Source of the DNA: Oscillospiraceae bacterium
GTDB lineage: Bacteria; Bacillota; Clostridia; Oscillospirales; Ruminococcaceae
Assembly: GCA_017439985.1 (NCBI GenBank)
Contig: JAFSIC010000022.1
Location: forward strand, 1 to 47,139
DNA: 47,139 nucleotides
Direction: 5' to 3'
The notes under the pieces are model-generated. The model was not told the origin of the DNA and searched no databases. It was given only the letters and a program-made list of their open reading frames with translations. This document shows, piece by piece, positions 1 to 9,100 of this stretch. The translations under genes and the position numbers were made by a program. Every line of letters begins with the position of its first letter. The stretch's first letter is position 1.

Positions 1-1
1 A

Positions 2-241
<240 letters not shown>

Positions 242-249
242 ATTTATAT

Positions 250-325
250 TCCTCCTTAGCTCAGTCGGTAGAGCATGCGGCTGTTAACCGCAGGGTCGTC
301 TGTTCGAGCCAGACAGGGGGAGCCA
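250..325 (+). tRNA. tRNA-Asn(GTT), CCA encoded
   Basis: A cloverleaf can be drawn with acceptor stem TCCTCCT/AGGGGGA (one G-U pair), a D arm TAGCTCAG..GAGC, anticodon loop CTGTTAA with anticodon GTT, and T arm GTTCGAGC. Discriminator G is followed by an encoded CCA. It is the last gene of the rRNA operon, directly followed by a terminator. Confidence 0.95.
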
Positions 326-327
326 AA

Positions 328-359
328 AGAACTCTGCCGAATGGCAGAGTTCTTTTTTT
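328..359 (+). terminator. Intrinsic terminator of the rRNA/tRNA operon
   Basis: An 11-bp perfect stem (agaactctgcc with ggcagagttct) with a gaat loop is followed by seven T residues, starting right after the tRNA-Asn CCA. Confidence 0.93.
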
Positions 360-388
360 ATAAAATCCTGCAAAGCCTGAGAAAATGA

Positions 389-417
389 TTGACATCGTCA
401 TTTTTAGGGTCTATAAT
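389..417 (+). promoter_or_regulatory. Consensus sigma-A promoter of the sigma factor gene
   Basis: TTGACA (389-394) and TATAAT (412-417) are both perfect and separated by 17 nt. Predicted start is near 424, leaving a leader of about 27 nt. Confidence 0.85.
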
Positions 418-450
418 TATTTTTGTGAGATTTGAATGGGAGTCTATCCA

Positions 451-1041
451 ATGAATACACTGGAACATATCAATTCTGACAAAACAGAAGCTTCGGATGA
501 AGCTTTGGTGCTTCTCGCACAAAATGGTGACACAGATGCTCTGACAGAACTGGTCTGCCGCTTTTTGCCGCTGATCAGAAACAGAGCAAGCAGTTTTACA
601 ACAGTGTCGGCTGATCGTGATGATTTGATTCAGGAGGGCTTGATTGCTTTGCTGAGTGCCGTCAATGCATATCATGATGATAAAGGCGCCGGTTTCAAAA
701 CATATTGTTACGTTTGTGTGCAGAACAAGATGCTGAAAGAGCTGGAGAAACGCTCCAGCAAAAAACAGCAGGCAATGCAGAACTATCTTCCGTTGGAGGA
801 ACTGGAGCGATCTACGTTGAATGACGACTGCGATGACCCGTTTTGGATCGTTGCTGCCAGAGAAAGCCGCCAGATCCTCATGGAAAAAGCAAAAAATCTT
901 TTGTCTGGTTTAGAACAGGAAACATTATCACTGTACCTCAGCGGTCTTTCCTATGAGGAGATCGCTGCACAGCTGAATCTCAGCACAAAAGCTGTGGACA
1001 ATGCCCTGCAACGAGTAAGACGAAAGCTCCGGGAAGTATAA
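451..1041 (+). CDS. RNA polymerase sigma-70 family factor, SigH-like
   Basis: The 196-residue product has the compact layout of the Spo0H/SigH group: an N-terminal segment with acidic residues and LAQNGDTDALTELV, region 2 with DLIQEGLIALLSAVNAY (core binding and -10 recognition), and a C-terminal region 4 helix-turn-helix (LSYEEIAAQLNLSTKAVDNAL, with a basic tail). ATG 451 is preferred over ATG 436 because GGGAG at 438-442 lies 8 nt upstream of it. The gene has its own consensus promoter. SigH-type factors govern transition-state and early sporulation genes in Bacilli and Clostridia; whether this is the orthologue of spo0H or a paralogue cannot be decided from motifs alone. No anti-sigma gene is adjacent. 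Confidence 0.85.
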   Translation: MNTLEHINSDKTEASDEALVLLAQNGDTDALTELVCRFLPLIRNRASSFTTVSADRDDLIQEGLIALLSAVNAYHDDKGAGFKTYCYVCVQNKMLKELEKRSSKKQQAMQNYLPLEELERSTLNDDCDDPFWIVAARESRQILMEKAKNLLSGLEQETLSLYLSGLSYEEIAAQLNLSTKAVDNALQRVRRKLREV

Positions 1042-1103
1042 ATTCCCAATCCAACTTTATCGATTAGCAATCAGGGGATTGCTGTCAATATGCCCTTGGC
1101 TCG

Positions 1104-1131
1104 TTGGCAGAGCAGCAACTCAGTTTAAATT
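1104..1131 (+). promoter_or_regulatory. Possible promoter of the zinc-ribbon gene
   Basis: TTGGCA (1104-1109), 16-nt spacer, TAAATT (1126-1131). The match is only moderate. A hairpin without a T run (agcaatc..gattgct, about 1066-1083) lies just upstream, so read-through from the sigma gene is also possible. Confidence 0.4.
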
Positions 1132-1168
1132 AGTCTGTGGGCAAATTCATGAAACGAGGTATATGATC

Positions 1169-1447
1169 ATGTACGAAGACAAAAAATTGGTATGCAAAGA
1201 ATGTGGTGCTGAATTCGTATTCACCGCTGGTGAACAGGAATTCTACGCAGAAAAAGGCTTCCAGAATGAACCACAGAGATGCAAAAACTGCAGAGATGCT
1301 CGCAAAGCTGGTAAAAAAGTAGAAAGAGAAATGTTCACTGCTACCTGCGCTGGCTGCGGCTGCGAAGCTAAAGTTCCATTCAGACCACGTGAAGATCGCC
1401 CAGTTTACTGCAGCGAATGCTTCGCAAAAATGAAAGAAGAAAGATAA
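1169..1447 (+). CDS. Zinc-ribbon domain protein, 92 aa
   Basis: This small protein has four CxxC-type pairs: CKEC near residue 9, CKNC near 40, CAGC near 60 and CSEC near 82. That suggests two structural zinc sites. The C-terminal half (VPFRPREDRPVYCSECF) is typical of a widespread Firmicute zinc-ribbon family sometimes annotated as cold-shock-like or nucleic-acid binding. Start 1169 is chosen because CGAGG at 1155-1159 is 9 nt upstream; ATG 1163 would be too close. Very even, preferred codons suggest high expression. The exact role is unknown. Confidence 0.85.
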   Translation: MYEDKKLVCKECGAEFVFTAGEQEFYAEKGFQNEPQRCKNCRDARKAGKKVEREMFTATCAGCGCEAKVPFRPREDRPVYCSECFAKMKEER

Positions 1448-1458
1448 TTTTTCTTTTG

Positions 1459-1491
1459 AAAAAAGCACCTGTCACTCGACAGGTGCTTTTT
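1459..1491. terminator. Bidirectional terminator between convergent genes
   Basis: A 12-bp stem (aaagcacctgtc with gacaggtgcttt) and actc loop has T-rich flanks on both strands. It separates the zinc-ribbon gene (+) from the methyltransferase gene (-). Confidence 0.9.
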
Positions 1492-1496
1492 GTTTG

Positions 1497-2015
1497 CTAT
1501 TTGTTATAATGAGCGCCTTCCAAATCAAGCAGAAAAGCTTTGATACCAGCACCGCCCTGCATACTGAAGTTTCCGAGATCGCCGCTCTGCGGCAGTACAC
1601 GGTGGCAGGGGACGATGATAGGAAGTGGATTTCGACCGACAGCTGTACCGACGGCTCGTGCTCCCTTTTGAGTTAATGCTATGGCAATGGTGCCATAAGT
1701 GGTGGTAGAACCGTAGGGGATTTGCTGCAGCTGCTGCCAGACGGCTTGCTGAAAATCGCTGCCGTACAGTTTGATTGGCAGTTGAAATTCTCTGCGGCTG
1801 CCAGAAAAGTACTCCTGTAGCTGGGTCTGGGCAAGCACGAGGGTATCCGTCGGTTTTTCTGTAAATTGAAGCTCTCTGCTCAGATATCGCCCCAGTTGTT
1901 TTTTCAGATCTTGCAGCTCAGGATCGCTGCTCAGAGCGCAGAGAAAGCTGTCAACTTCCGCAAGGATAAAGTCACCGATCGGCAAGGAAACGGAGTGGGT
2001 AAAACACTGTATCAT
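1497..2015 (-). CDS. ogt: Methylated-DNA-[protein]-cysteine S-methyltransferase
   Basis: This suicide DNA-repair protein transfers alkyl groups from O6-alkylguanine to its own cysteine. The active-site motif PCHRV is at residues 136-140 (acceptor Cys137), preceded by the helix-turn-helix segment with YGSTTTYGTIA and AVGTAVGRNP. It ends with the family's LLDLE. ATG at 2015 is chosen because AAAGGA lies about 10 nt upstream. A longer frame from 2063 has no ribosome binding site and would overlap the divergent sortase promoter. The product is 172 aa, normal for Ogt-type enzymes. The gene is monocistronic and divergent from the sortase gene. Confidence 0.93.
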   Translation of the reverse strand: MIQCFTHSVSLPIGDFILAEVDSFLCALSSDPELQDLKKQLGRYLSRELQFTEKPTDTLVLAQTQLQEYFSGSRREFQLPIKLYGSDFQQAVWQQLQQIPYGSTTTYGTIAIALTQKGARAVGTAVGRNPLPIIVPCHRVLPQSGDLGNFSMQGGAGIKAFLLDLEGAHYNK

Positions 2016-2063
2016 TCGTGCAAGATTCCTTTCATTTTTCTGAATATTTGTTGGATTTTCCAT

Positions 2064-2092
2064 TTCACAAATGGCTTAATATATGGTATACT
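2064..2092 (+). promoter_or_regulatory. Promoter of the sortase gene
   Basis: TTCACA (2064-2069), 17-nt spacer, TATACT (2087-2092). The predicted leader is about 73 nt. Confidence 0.7.
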
Positions 2093-2171
2093 GGTAAAGT
2101 TAAGGCGGAAGAATTGGAAACGTACAGAAGCCGCAGATAGAAATTATTTCAGATACTGGAGTGTTAGGAAT

Positions 2172-3605
2172 ATGAAGACTAAAATTGGTGAAAGAACCAA
2201 TAAGCCAAAAGTTCACGGCCTCAAAGGCTTCCTGAAAGCATATCCTGGTGCAGCTGTTCTGGCTGGCCTGGTTGTTGCAGGTGGTCTGGGTGTTGGCGCT
2301 ATGACGATGATCGGTGGAGAAGACGAGATCGTTCTGGATAATGACAAAGCAGTCGTTGAAGAAAGCGCAGAAAACACCGTAAACAAAGTTCCGGAAGAAA
2401 AAGAAGAAGTAGTTGCAAAAAGCACTGAGGAAGTTGTGGAAGAAATCATGGCTGCCGGTGCAAACAATGCGACCTTCAGCGCAAGCGATGACGGCATGAA
2501 AGTGGATATCGTTGTCAGTGAAGAAATGAGCGACGAAGAGATCGAAACGTTGGATGCTGTTGTAAAAGAACTGATCTCCGATCCTGCTTTTGTTCAGGTC
2601 AACCTGTTTGATAATACCGAAGAAAAGCTGATCAAATCTTATGAGATCAACTACATGCTGGGCGAAGAAAGTGAAGAAGCTGCCTATGCTTCTACTGTGT
2701 CCTATTCCAGCGGCCCAAGCCGTAAAGGTGGTATGCTGTATGTTCTGCAGAAAGCATGGGCTGGTCCTGAAGCTCTGAAAGTGGAAGAAGAAAACGGCGA
2801 TACTGTTGTTTTGGAAAACCAGACTCCTGCTTCTACCGAAACCACTACCCCTACTACCAATAATACCACAGGTACTAGCGAAACTCAAACCGGCAGCACC
2901 GAAACCCCTGCTACCACTGAGACTCCTGCTAAAACAGAAGCTACCACTACCCAGAATAAAGTGACTGCCAGCGAAGAAGAAATCAAAGCTTCCACCACCA
3001 ATCTGGCTTCCAAAGCAAAACAGTACAAAACCAATATCAACAGCGATATCATCGGTTGGATGCAGATTCCGGGTACCGGCATCGACTATCCTGTAACTCA
3101 TACCAACAATAACACTTACTACATGAACCATAACATCTACAAACAGTCTGACCGCAACGGCGCTCTGTTGGTTGACTACGAATGCAACTTCAATAAAGGT
3201 CTGCCAACCAACACTGTAGTTTATGGTCATAACTGGAATAACTATCTGGCTCCTCTGGCAGATAACAACCCAAATGACAAGATGTTTGACGAAGTTCATA
3301 AGTACGCAGATGCTACCTTCGCAGCTAATCATCCATACATCTACTTCTCTTCTACCGAGAAAAACTACAAATATCAGGTATTTGCAGCCTTCTACACCCA
3401 CATTAACTGGACTGACTACCTGTACTGCTATCCAAACGCAACCCGCATGAAAAACATCATCAGCACTGCAAAGAGCAGCAGCTTGCATGATTTCGGTGTC
3501 AGCGTAAGCACCAGCGACAAGATCATTTCTCTGTCAACCTGCACCCGTATGAAAGGCAATACGAACCAGTATCGCTTTGTTGTAATGGGCAAACTGGTAG
3601 GCTAA
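2172..3605 (+). CDS. Class B sortase with a large extracytoplasmic insert
   Basis: The 477-residue protein has a short basic cytoplasmic tail, one membrane segment (about residues 26-48), an acidic region to about 215, a Thr/Pro-rich linker (about 216-262), then a sortase domain (about 285-477). The catalytic triad of the class B type is visible: His353 in YGHNW, Cys457 in SLSTCT and Arg468 in QYRFVV. The usual SIGWLxIPGTxIDYPV-like strand is present as DIIGWMQIPGTGIDYPV (292-308). Most class B sortases are about 220-280 aa, so the 240-residue region between membrane and catalytic domain is unusual. GGAG at 2158-2161 lies 10 nt before ATG 2172. No LPxTG/NPxTN-type substrate gene is adjacent. 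Confidence 0.9.
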   Translation: MKTKIGERTNKPKVHGLKGFLKAYPGAAVLAGLVVAGGLGVGAMTMIGGEDEIVLDNDKAVVEESAENTVNKVPEEKEEVVAKSTEEVVEEIMAAGANNATFSASDDGMKVDIVVSEEMSDEEIETLDAVVKELISDPAFVQVNLFDNTEEKLIKSYEINYMLGEESEEAAYASTVSYSSGPSRKGGMLYVLQKAWAGPEALKVEEENGDTVVLENQTPASTETTTPTTNNTTGTSETQTGSTETPATTETPAKTEATTTQNKVTASEEEIKASTTNLASKAKQYKTNINSDIIGWMQIPGTGIDYPVTHTNNNTYYMNHNIYKQSDRNGALLVDYECNFNKGLPTNTVVYGHNWNNYLAPLADNNPNDKMFDEVHKYADATFAANHPYIYFSSTEKNYKYQVFAAFYTHINWTDYLYCYPNATRMKNIISTAKSSSLHDFGVSVSTSDKIISLSTCTRMKGNTNQYRFVVMGKLVG

Positions 3606-3617
3606 TACCAAAGTCAA

Positions 3618-3646
3618 AGAGCCGTCCGAAAGGACGGCTCTTTTTT
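3618..3646 (+). terminator. Intrinsic terminator of the sortase gene
   Basis: Stem agagccgtcc/ggacggctct with a gaaa loop, followed by six T residues. Confidence 0.92.
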
Positions 3647-3672
3647 ATGTTTTGGAACGATTAACATTTTCC

Positions 3673-3701
3673 TTGTCACCTTGTGGAAAATCAAGTATAC
3701 T
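3673..3701 (+). promoter_or_regulatory. Promoter of the amber-interrupted gene
   Basis: TTGTCA (3673-3678), 17-nt spacer, TATACT (3696-3701). Confidence 0.65.
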
Positions 3702-3724
3702 GAAAACGAGAGGAGAGTGAGAAT

Positions 3725-4474
3725 ATGAAGAAAATAGAATGGACGAAAAAGAGAATTTTTCAAGCAGTTTATTGGGGAATTTTTGCGCTGATGTTCCTTA
3801 TCGCTGTTGTCGTATTCCGGCAGGATGGAATCTACATGGAAGACAGCTTTGATTCGCAATTTTATAAGTTGGAATCAGCGACAGAACAGCAGCGAGTCTT
3901 TCGTTCGGATGAGATTCTCTTGATTCAGAAAGGCTTTTTCTAGGAGAGCGAGAGTGTAACCATTGAAATCTCAGAATATGACGCTGCACCAATTATATGG
4001 ACGCTGACACGACAAGGTGAGGATGGTATGGTGGTTTCCGACGGGAAAACGACCTATACAGGCAGCTATCATGTCAATGATTTTGGAGCGAACTTTTATT
4101 TTGATGACTGGGAAAAGTACATGGATAATTTCCAAGTGTATTTTGCTGATGGGGTGAGCGGCATCAGCAACCGATTTATGTCGCAGGAGAGTATCGGCAG
4201 TCTGATTCGCATTGCCTATGGACAGACGGATGATTTCGGTCGTTACAGCATGGAGATATTCATTCCGTGGATATTGATCATTGTGATGGCGTACGTCATC
4301 GGCTTCCATGCAGACATTCTCTTTGAGTGGAGGAAAATGTGGAGTTTCGATTTCCGCAATGCAGATCAGCTGGAGCCAAGCGAGTGGTATTTTGTAAGCA
4401 GTTATTTGGGAGCGGCTGCGCTGTGGGTAACAGGCTTTGTGATTTACCTGTATATCATCGATTTGATTGGATAG
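3725..4474 (+). pseudogene. Membrane protein gene interrupted by an in-frame TAG
   Basis: Reading from ATG 3725 (AGGAGAGTGAG upstream) gives 72 residues with one membrane segment (about residues 14-32) and then TAG at 3941-3943. The same frame continues directly after the stop without any other stop codon until 4474. It adds a polar, beta-rich region and two further membrane segments (from about 4258 and 4387). No start codon in this frame follows the TAG until ATG 4028, which lies 28 codons inside protein-like sequence. This fits a nonsense mutation (for example CAG to TAG) in a gene of about 249 codons. I recognise no family. The phosphorylase gene starts 10 nt downstream, so they probably share a transcript. 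A truncated 72-aa protein or a restart at 4028 is possible. Confidence 0.7.
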
Positions 4475-4483
4475 GAGACTACT

Positions 4484-5242
4484 ATGAGTATTATTACATC
4501 ATTTGATAACAAAACGAAGGCAATGATTTCGCCGGAGGACATCGTTCCTGCCTGTGATGTGAGGCTGAATACCTGCATCACAATGTGGCAGCATAAAATC
4601 AGTAAGGAACTGCTGGAACAGGACTTGGTGGAGGAAATCGTAAGAATCAGTTCCGGCAACGGCCCCAAACCGGTTTATCGTGTCAAGGGAACTAACATTG
4701 CAGTCTACGAATCTCCGGTTGGCGGACCGATGACAGCTGGCATGCTGGAAAATGTTCGTGCAGCACTGGGTATCAAAAATATTTTGGCTTTCGGTATCTG
4801 CGGAGTACTGACCGAGCTGGAAGAAGGCAAATGTATCCTCCCAACCGACGCCTACCGCGACGAGGGTACCAGTTACCACTATTGCCCTGCGTCTGATTAC
4901 ATGCACATCAAAAATTGTGATAAGCTGGCAGAGCTGTTTGATGAGATGAGGATAGGCTATGTAAAAGGCAAGACATGGACCACCGATGCCATGTACCGCG
5001 AAACCATGGGAAATCGCGATCTGAGGGTTGCAGAGGGTTGTATCGCGGTCGATATGGAGTGCGCTGCCTTACAGGCTGTCTGCGATTTCCGCAGTATGGA
5101 GCTGTACCAGTTCTTTTATGGAGCAGATTCCTTGGCGGGTTCCGAATGGAACGCCCGTATTCTCGGCAACTACGAGATCAGTAAACGAATGAAATTCTTC
5201 CATCTGGCTCTGGAGCTGGCAAAGAAGATCGATGAACAATAA
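4484..5242 (+). CDS. Nucleoside phosphorylase family protein
   Basis: The 252-aa product belongs to the PNP/UDP phosphorylase superfamily, which reversibly cleaves nucleosides with phosphate for purine or pyrimidine salvage. Motifs seen are GICGVLTELEEGKCILPTDA (central phosphate/ribose region), WTTDAMYRET and the nucleoside-binding VDMECAALQAVCDFR. TAGGAGA lies 7 nt before ATG. The substrate cannot be fixed from motifs; the protein is nearer to the uridine phosphorylase-like side than to trimeric PNP. It follows the broken membrane gene by 10 nt. Confidence 0.85.
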   Translation: MSIITSFDNKTKAMISPEDIVPACDVRLNTCITMWQHKISKELLEQDLVEEIVRISSGNGPKPVYRVKGTNIAVYESPVGGPMTAGMLENVRAALGIKNILAFGICGVLTELEEGKCILPTDAYRDEGTSYHYCPASDYMHIKNCDKLAELFDEMRIGYVKGKTWTTDAMYRETMGNRDLRVAEGCIAVDMECAALQAVCDFRSMELYQFFYGADSLAGSEWNARILGNYEISKRMKFFHLALELAKKIDEQ

Positions 5243-5270
5243 AAAAGCCGCCTCACATGAGGCGGCTTTT
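5243..5270. terminator. Bidirectional terminator between convergent genes
   Basis: Near-perfect palindrome aaaagccgcctca/tgaggcggctttt with A/T flanks. It serves the phosphorylase gene (+) and the lipoprotein gene (-). Confidence 0.92.
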
Positions 5271-5276
5271 ACTGTC

Positions 5277-6023
5277 TTAGGAAAGGAATTCGGTATTTGC
5301 GAACAGAATAGTCATGGTATCAATGAGAGTCTGCTTGTGGGCGTCATCATAGTAGGTGCCGGTGTACATGGTCAGATAACCGTCCACAATGCCGTAAATC
5401 GCCACAGATTTGGTTGGAGGGATCGCTTTGAATACCTCGCGACCTCCGGCTTGTTCGATCATTTCCTCGGTGAGAACGCCTTCTGCAATCATCAGATCAA
5501 TAACAGCATCGTTGATCTGTGTGACATTTTCCAGATAGAAAACAGGTTCGCCGTTCAGTTCACGGACTTCTGCCACATTGATCGTCAGTGCCTCCGCACC
5601 CTCAACGGTTTTCTGCGCAGCCAACATCTCATCAAGAAGCTCTTGATTCAGTGTTTCAGGGAAGGCTTCGGATTTCTGAATGTTGATGTTAGCGGACTGC
5701 TCAGCATCGATGGTTTCATTGAGCCAGAGAGTCAGAGGGCTGAAATCAGGCGCAGGTGTGTACAAATCGGCAGGATAAGCCACGCGGAGAGTTCCGTCCT
5801 CCGCGGGAGCTAGAGATGCGCCGTCAAAGGCAGCTGCTTCGATCACAGGGTAACTTGGTTTTTCCTCCACAGGTGCTGCAGGAGTTTCTGCCGGTTTTTC
5901 TACCGGAGCGCTGACCTGCGGAGCGCTTGGAGTTTCTACATTATTTTTCTTATCCTCGGCAGGTTTGGATGAGCAGCCTGCCAACATAGAGAGAGCCAGC
6001 AACAGAGCCAATACTTTTTTCAT
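5277..6023 (-). CDS. Predicted lipoprotein of unknown function, 248 aa
   Basis: The N-terminus is a type II signal peptide with lipobox LAGC (lipidated Cys17). A Pro/Ala/Glu-rich linker (about residues 20-58) follows, then a folded domain to residue 248. AAGGAGGT is 7 nt before ATG. The mature domain has no catalytic motif I recognise. The gene is monocistronic, between its own promoter and a shared terminator. Confidence 0.85.
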   Translation of the reverse strand: MKKVLALLLALSMLAGCSSKPAEDKKNNVETPSAPQVSAPVEKPAETPAAPVEEKPSYPVIEAAAFDGASLAPAEDGTLRVAYPADLYTPAPDFSPLTLWLNETIDAEQSANINIQKSEAFPETLNQELLDEMLAAQKTVEGAEALTINVAEVRELNGEPVFYLENVTQINDAVIDLMIAEGVLTEEMIEQAGGREVFKAIPPTKSVAIYGIVDGYLTMYTGTYYDDAHKQTLIDTMTILFANTEFLS

Positions 6024-6068
6024 ACTTCTTACCTCCTTGAGCCGACAGGATTCGGCTTTATTTCCTTA

Positions 6069-6097
6069 ATCATAGCGCGTTTCATCAGAAAAAGCAA
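6069..6097 (-). promoter_or_regulatory. Promoter of the lipoprotein gene
   Basis: Reading the minus strand: TTGCTT (6092-6097), 17-nt spacer, TATGAT (6069-6074). Confidence 0.6.
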
Positions 6098-6103
6098 TTC
6101 CTG

Positions 6104-6136
6104 TAAAAGAAAAAGCCTCCCAAAAGGGAGGCTTTT
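6104..6136 (-). terminator. Intrinsic terminator of purL
   Basis: Perfect 11-bp stem (aaaagcctccc/gggaggctttt) followed by a T-rich tract on the minus strand, 11 nt after the purL stop. Confidence 0.9.
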
Positions 6137-6146
6137 ATATTGAAGC

Positions 6147-9100
6147 TTAGTCGCGGAAGTAATCAACAGCGCCGAGGAACATTTTCTGGTCTTTGTTGCC
6201 ATCAACGTTGATGTACAGGTCGCCGTCAAAGCGTTCGCTGTGGCCCATCTTACCAAATACACGGCCGTCTGCAGAGGTGATACCTTCGATTGCAGCAACA
6301 GAGCCGTTTGGATTGAAGCGGTAATCCAGAGTTGGATTGCCGTCGTTGTCCACGTACTGGGTAGCGATCTGACCGTTAGCAACCAGCTGTTCCAGCAGTT
6401 CATCGCTGATAACGAAGCGGCCCTCACCGTGGGAAATTGCGATGGTGTGGATATCGCCAACATTATTGTGCATCAGCCATGGAGATTTGTTGGAAGCGAT
6501 TCTGGTGCGAACCAGAGAAGACTGGTGACGGTTGATCAGGTTGTAGGTCAGGGTTGGAGAATCTGCGGTTGGTTTGCGAATCTCGCCGAATGGTACCAGA
6601 CCGAGTTTTACGAGAGCCTGGAAGCCGTTGCAGATACCGCACATCAGACCGTCTTTGTTGTTCAGGAATTCATGAACAGCATCGGTGATGCCAGGGTTGC
6701 GGAAGAAGGAGGTGATGAATTTAGCGGAACCATCCGGTTCGTCACCGCCGGAGAAGCCGCCCGGCAGAGCGATGATGTTGGTTTCAGCGATCATCTTCTT
6801 CACCAGTTCAACAGATTCTTTGATCTGTTCGCTGTTCTGATTGCGGATAACAACGATGTTAGCCTGAGCGCCTGCGCGTTCGAATGCACGAGCGGTATCG
6901 TATTCGCAGTTGGTACCTGGGAATACAGGGATCAGAACTTTAGGCTGAGCCAGTTTGATACCGGATTTAGCAACAGATTTTGCTTCGTAGTTGAAGGTTG
7001 GGATGAAGAGTTTTGGAGTTGCGGATTTACGTGGGTAAACAGGCTCCAGTTTTTCTTCCCAAGCGTTCTGGATTTCGCACATGCAGATGGTTTCGCCATC
7101 TACTTTGATGCTGTATTCTTCGGTGGTGTGACCGAGGATCTGAGCGGAAGTTTCAACAGGTTCTGCAGTTTCGAAGAGGAAGCCGCCGTAAACCGGTTTG
7201 AACATCACGCCGTGAGGCATATTATCGAAAGCAAAGCCGATGCCGTTACCGAAGCCCATCTTGCAGACAGCTTCTGCAATGCCGCCCATGCCCAGAGTGT
7301 AGGTGGACAGCAGTTTGCCGGATTTCACCAGAGCTTCCATTTCATCGAATACGCTGCGGATGCTGTCGAAGTTTGGCAGGCCGTTTTCATCGTATTCTGG
7401 GAGCAGCAGGTATACATTATGGTTAGCAGCTTTGAATTCGTTGGATACAACGTTCTGCAGTTTGGTAACAGCAGCTGCGAAGGAAACCAGTGTTGGTGGA
7501 ACGTGGAGTTCTTCGAAGTTACCGGACATGGAGTCTTTACCGCCGATTGCGCCGACACCCAGTTCCAGCTGAGCTTTCAGACCGCCCAGCAGTGCGGAGA
7601 ATGGTTTGCCCCATTTGCTTGGGTCATTGCCAACTTTTTCGAAGTATTCCTGGAAGGACAGCCAGCATTTGCTTCTGCTGCCGCCTGCTGCGATGATTTT
7701 CGCAACAGATTCGATGACAGCACACATTGCGCCGTGGTATGGGCTTTGTTCGGACAGGTTTGGATTGAAGCCCCAGGACATGAGGGAAACAGTGTTGGTG
7801 TTGCCTTTTTCCAGGGAAACTTTAGCAGCCATAACCTGAGAAGGAGTCAGCTGGTTTTTACCGCCGTGAGGCATCAGAACAGTACCGGAGCCGATGGTGC
7901 AGTCGAAGCGTTCCATCAGACCTTTCTGAGAGCAAACGTTCAGAGAAGACAGGGTCTTCATGAAGCGTTCTTTCATTGGCAGTTCGCGCAGACCGCAACA
8001 GCCAGCTTTTGCAGGAGCTGCAACGTTTACATCGATGTATTTTGCTGCGCCGTTGGAGTTCAGGAATGCACGGGACAGATCAACGATCTTTTTCTTTCTC
8101 CAGTACATTACCAGACGAGGATCTTCGGTAACAACAGCTACTTTAGTAGCCATCAGGTTTTCTTTATCAGCCAGAGCCAGGAATTTGTCGGCATCTTCTG
8201 CGCGGACTACGCAAGCCATACGTTCCTGAGACTCGGAAATTGCCAGTTCAGTGCCATCCAGACCGTCGTATTTCTTAGGAACCATGTCCAGATCGATCTG
8301 CAGACCGTCAGCCAGCTCACCGATTGCTACGGAAACACCGCCTGCACCGAAGTCGTTGCAGCGTTTGATCATGCGGGTTACTTCAGGGTTACGGAACAGA
8401 CGCTGAATTTTACGTTCTTCCGGAGCATTACCTTTCTGAACTTCAGCACCGCAGGAGGTCAGGGATTCGGTGGTGTGGGATTTGGAGGAGCCGGTAGCAC
8501 CGCCGCAGCCGTCACGACCGGTTTTGCCGCCGAGCAGGATGATCACGTCGCCGTCAGCAGGAACTTCGCGTACAACGTGGCTTGCAGGAGCAGCACCGAT
8601 AACAGCACCGATTTCCATACGTTTTGCAACGTAGCCTGGGTGGTACACTTCATTTACCTGACCGGTAGCCAGACCGATCTGGTTACCGTAGGAGCTGTAA
8701 CCTGCAGCTGCAGTGGTAACGATCTTCTTCTGTGGCAGTTTGCCAGGGATGGTTTCGCTGAATGGGGTCAGCGGGTCAGCAGCACCGGTTACGCGCATTG
8801 CCTGATATACATAGGAACGACCGGACAGTGGGTCACGGATCGCACCGCCCAGACAGGTAGCAGCGCCGCCGAATGGCTCGATTTCGGTTGGATGGTTGTG
8901 GGTTTCGTTTTTGAACATCAGCAGCCAATCCTGATCTTCGCCGTCAACATCAACGGTGATCTTAACGGAGCAAGCGTTGATCTCTTCGGATTCGTCCAGA
9001 TCAGTCAGTTTGCCGTTTGCTTTCAGAGCTTTTGCGCCGATGGTAGCCAGATCCATGAGGCAGATCGGTTTGTTTCTGCCAACGTAGAGTTTTTCACGGA

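Noticed and set aside
2100-3488. A 462-codon frame antisense to the sortase gene
   Set aside because: It is Phe- and Ser-rich low-complexity translation without start signals, again a by-product of codon bias and the repetitive Thr/Glu-rich sortase insert.
3941-3943. Pyrrolysine or other recoding at the TAG
   Set aside because: No pyl genes or downstream PYLIS-like structure are visible in the window, and this gene is not a methylamine methyltransferase; a nonsense mutation is simpler.
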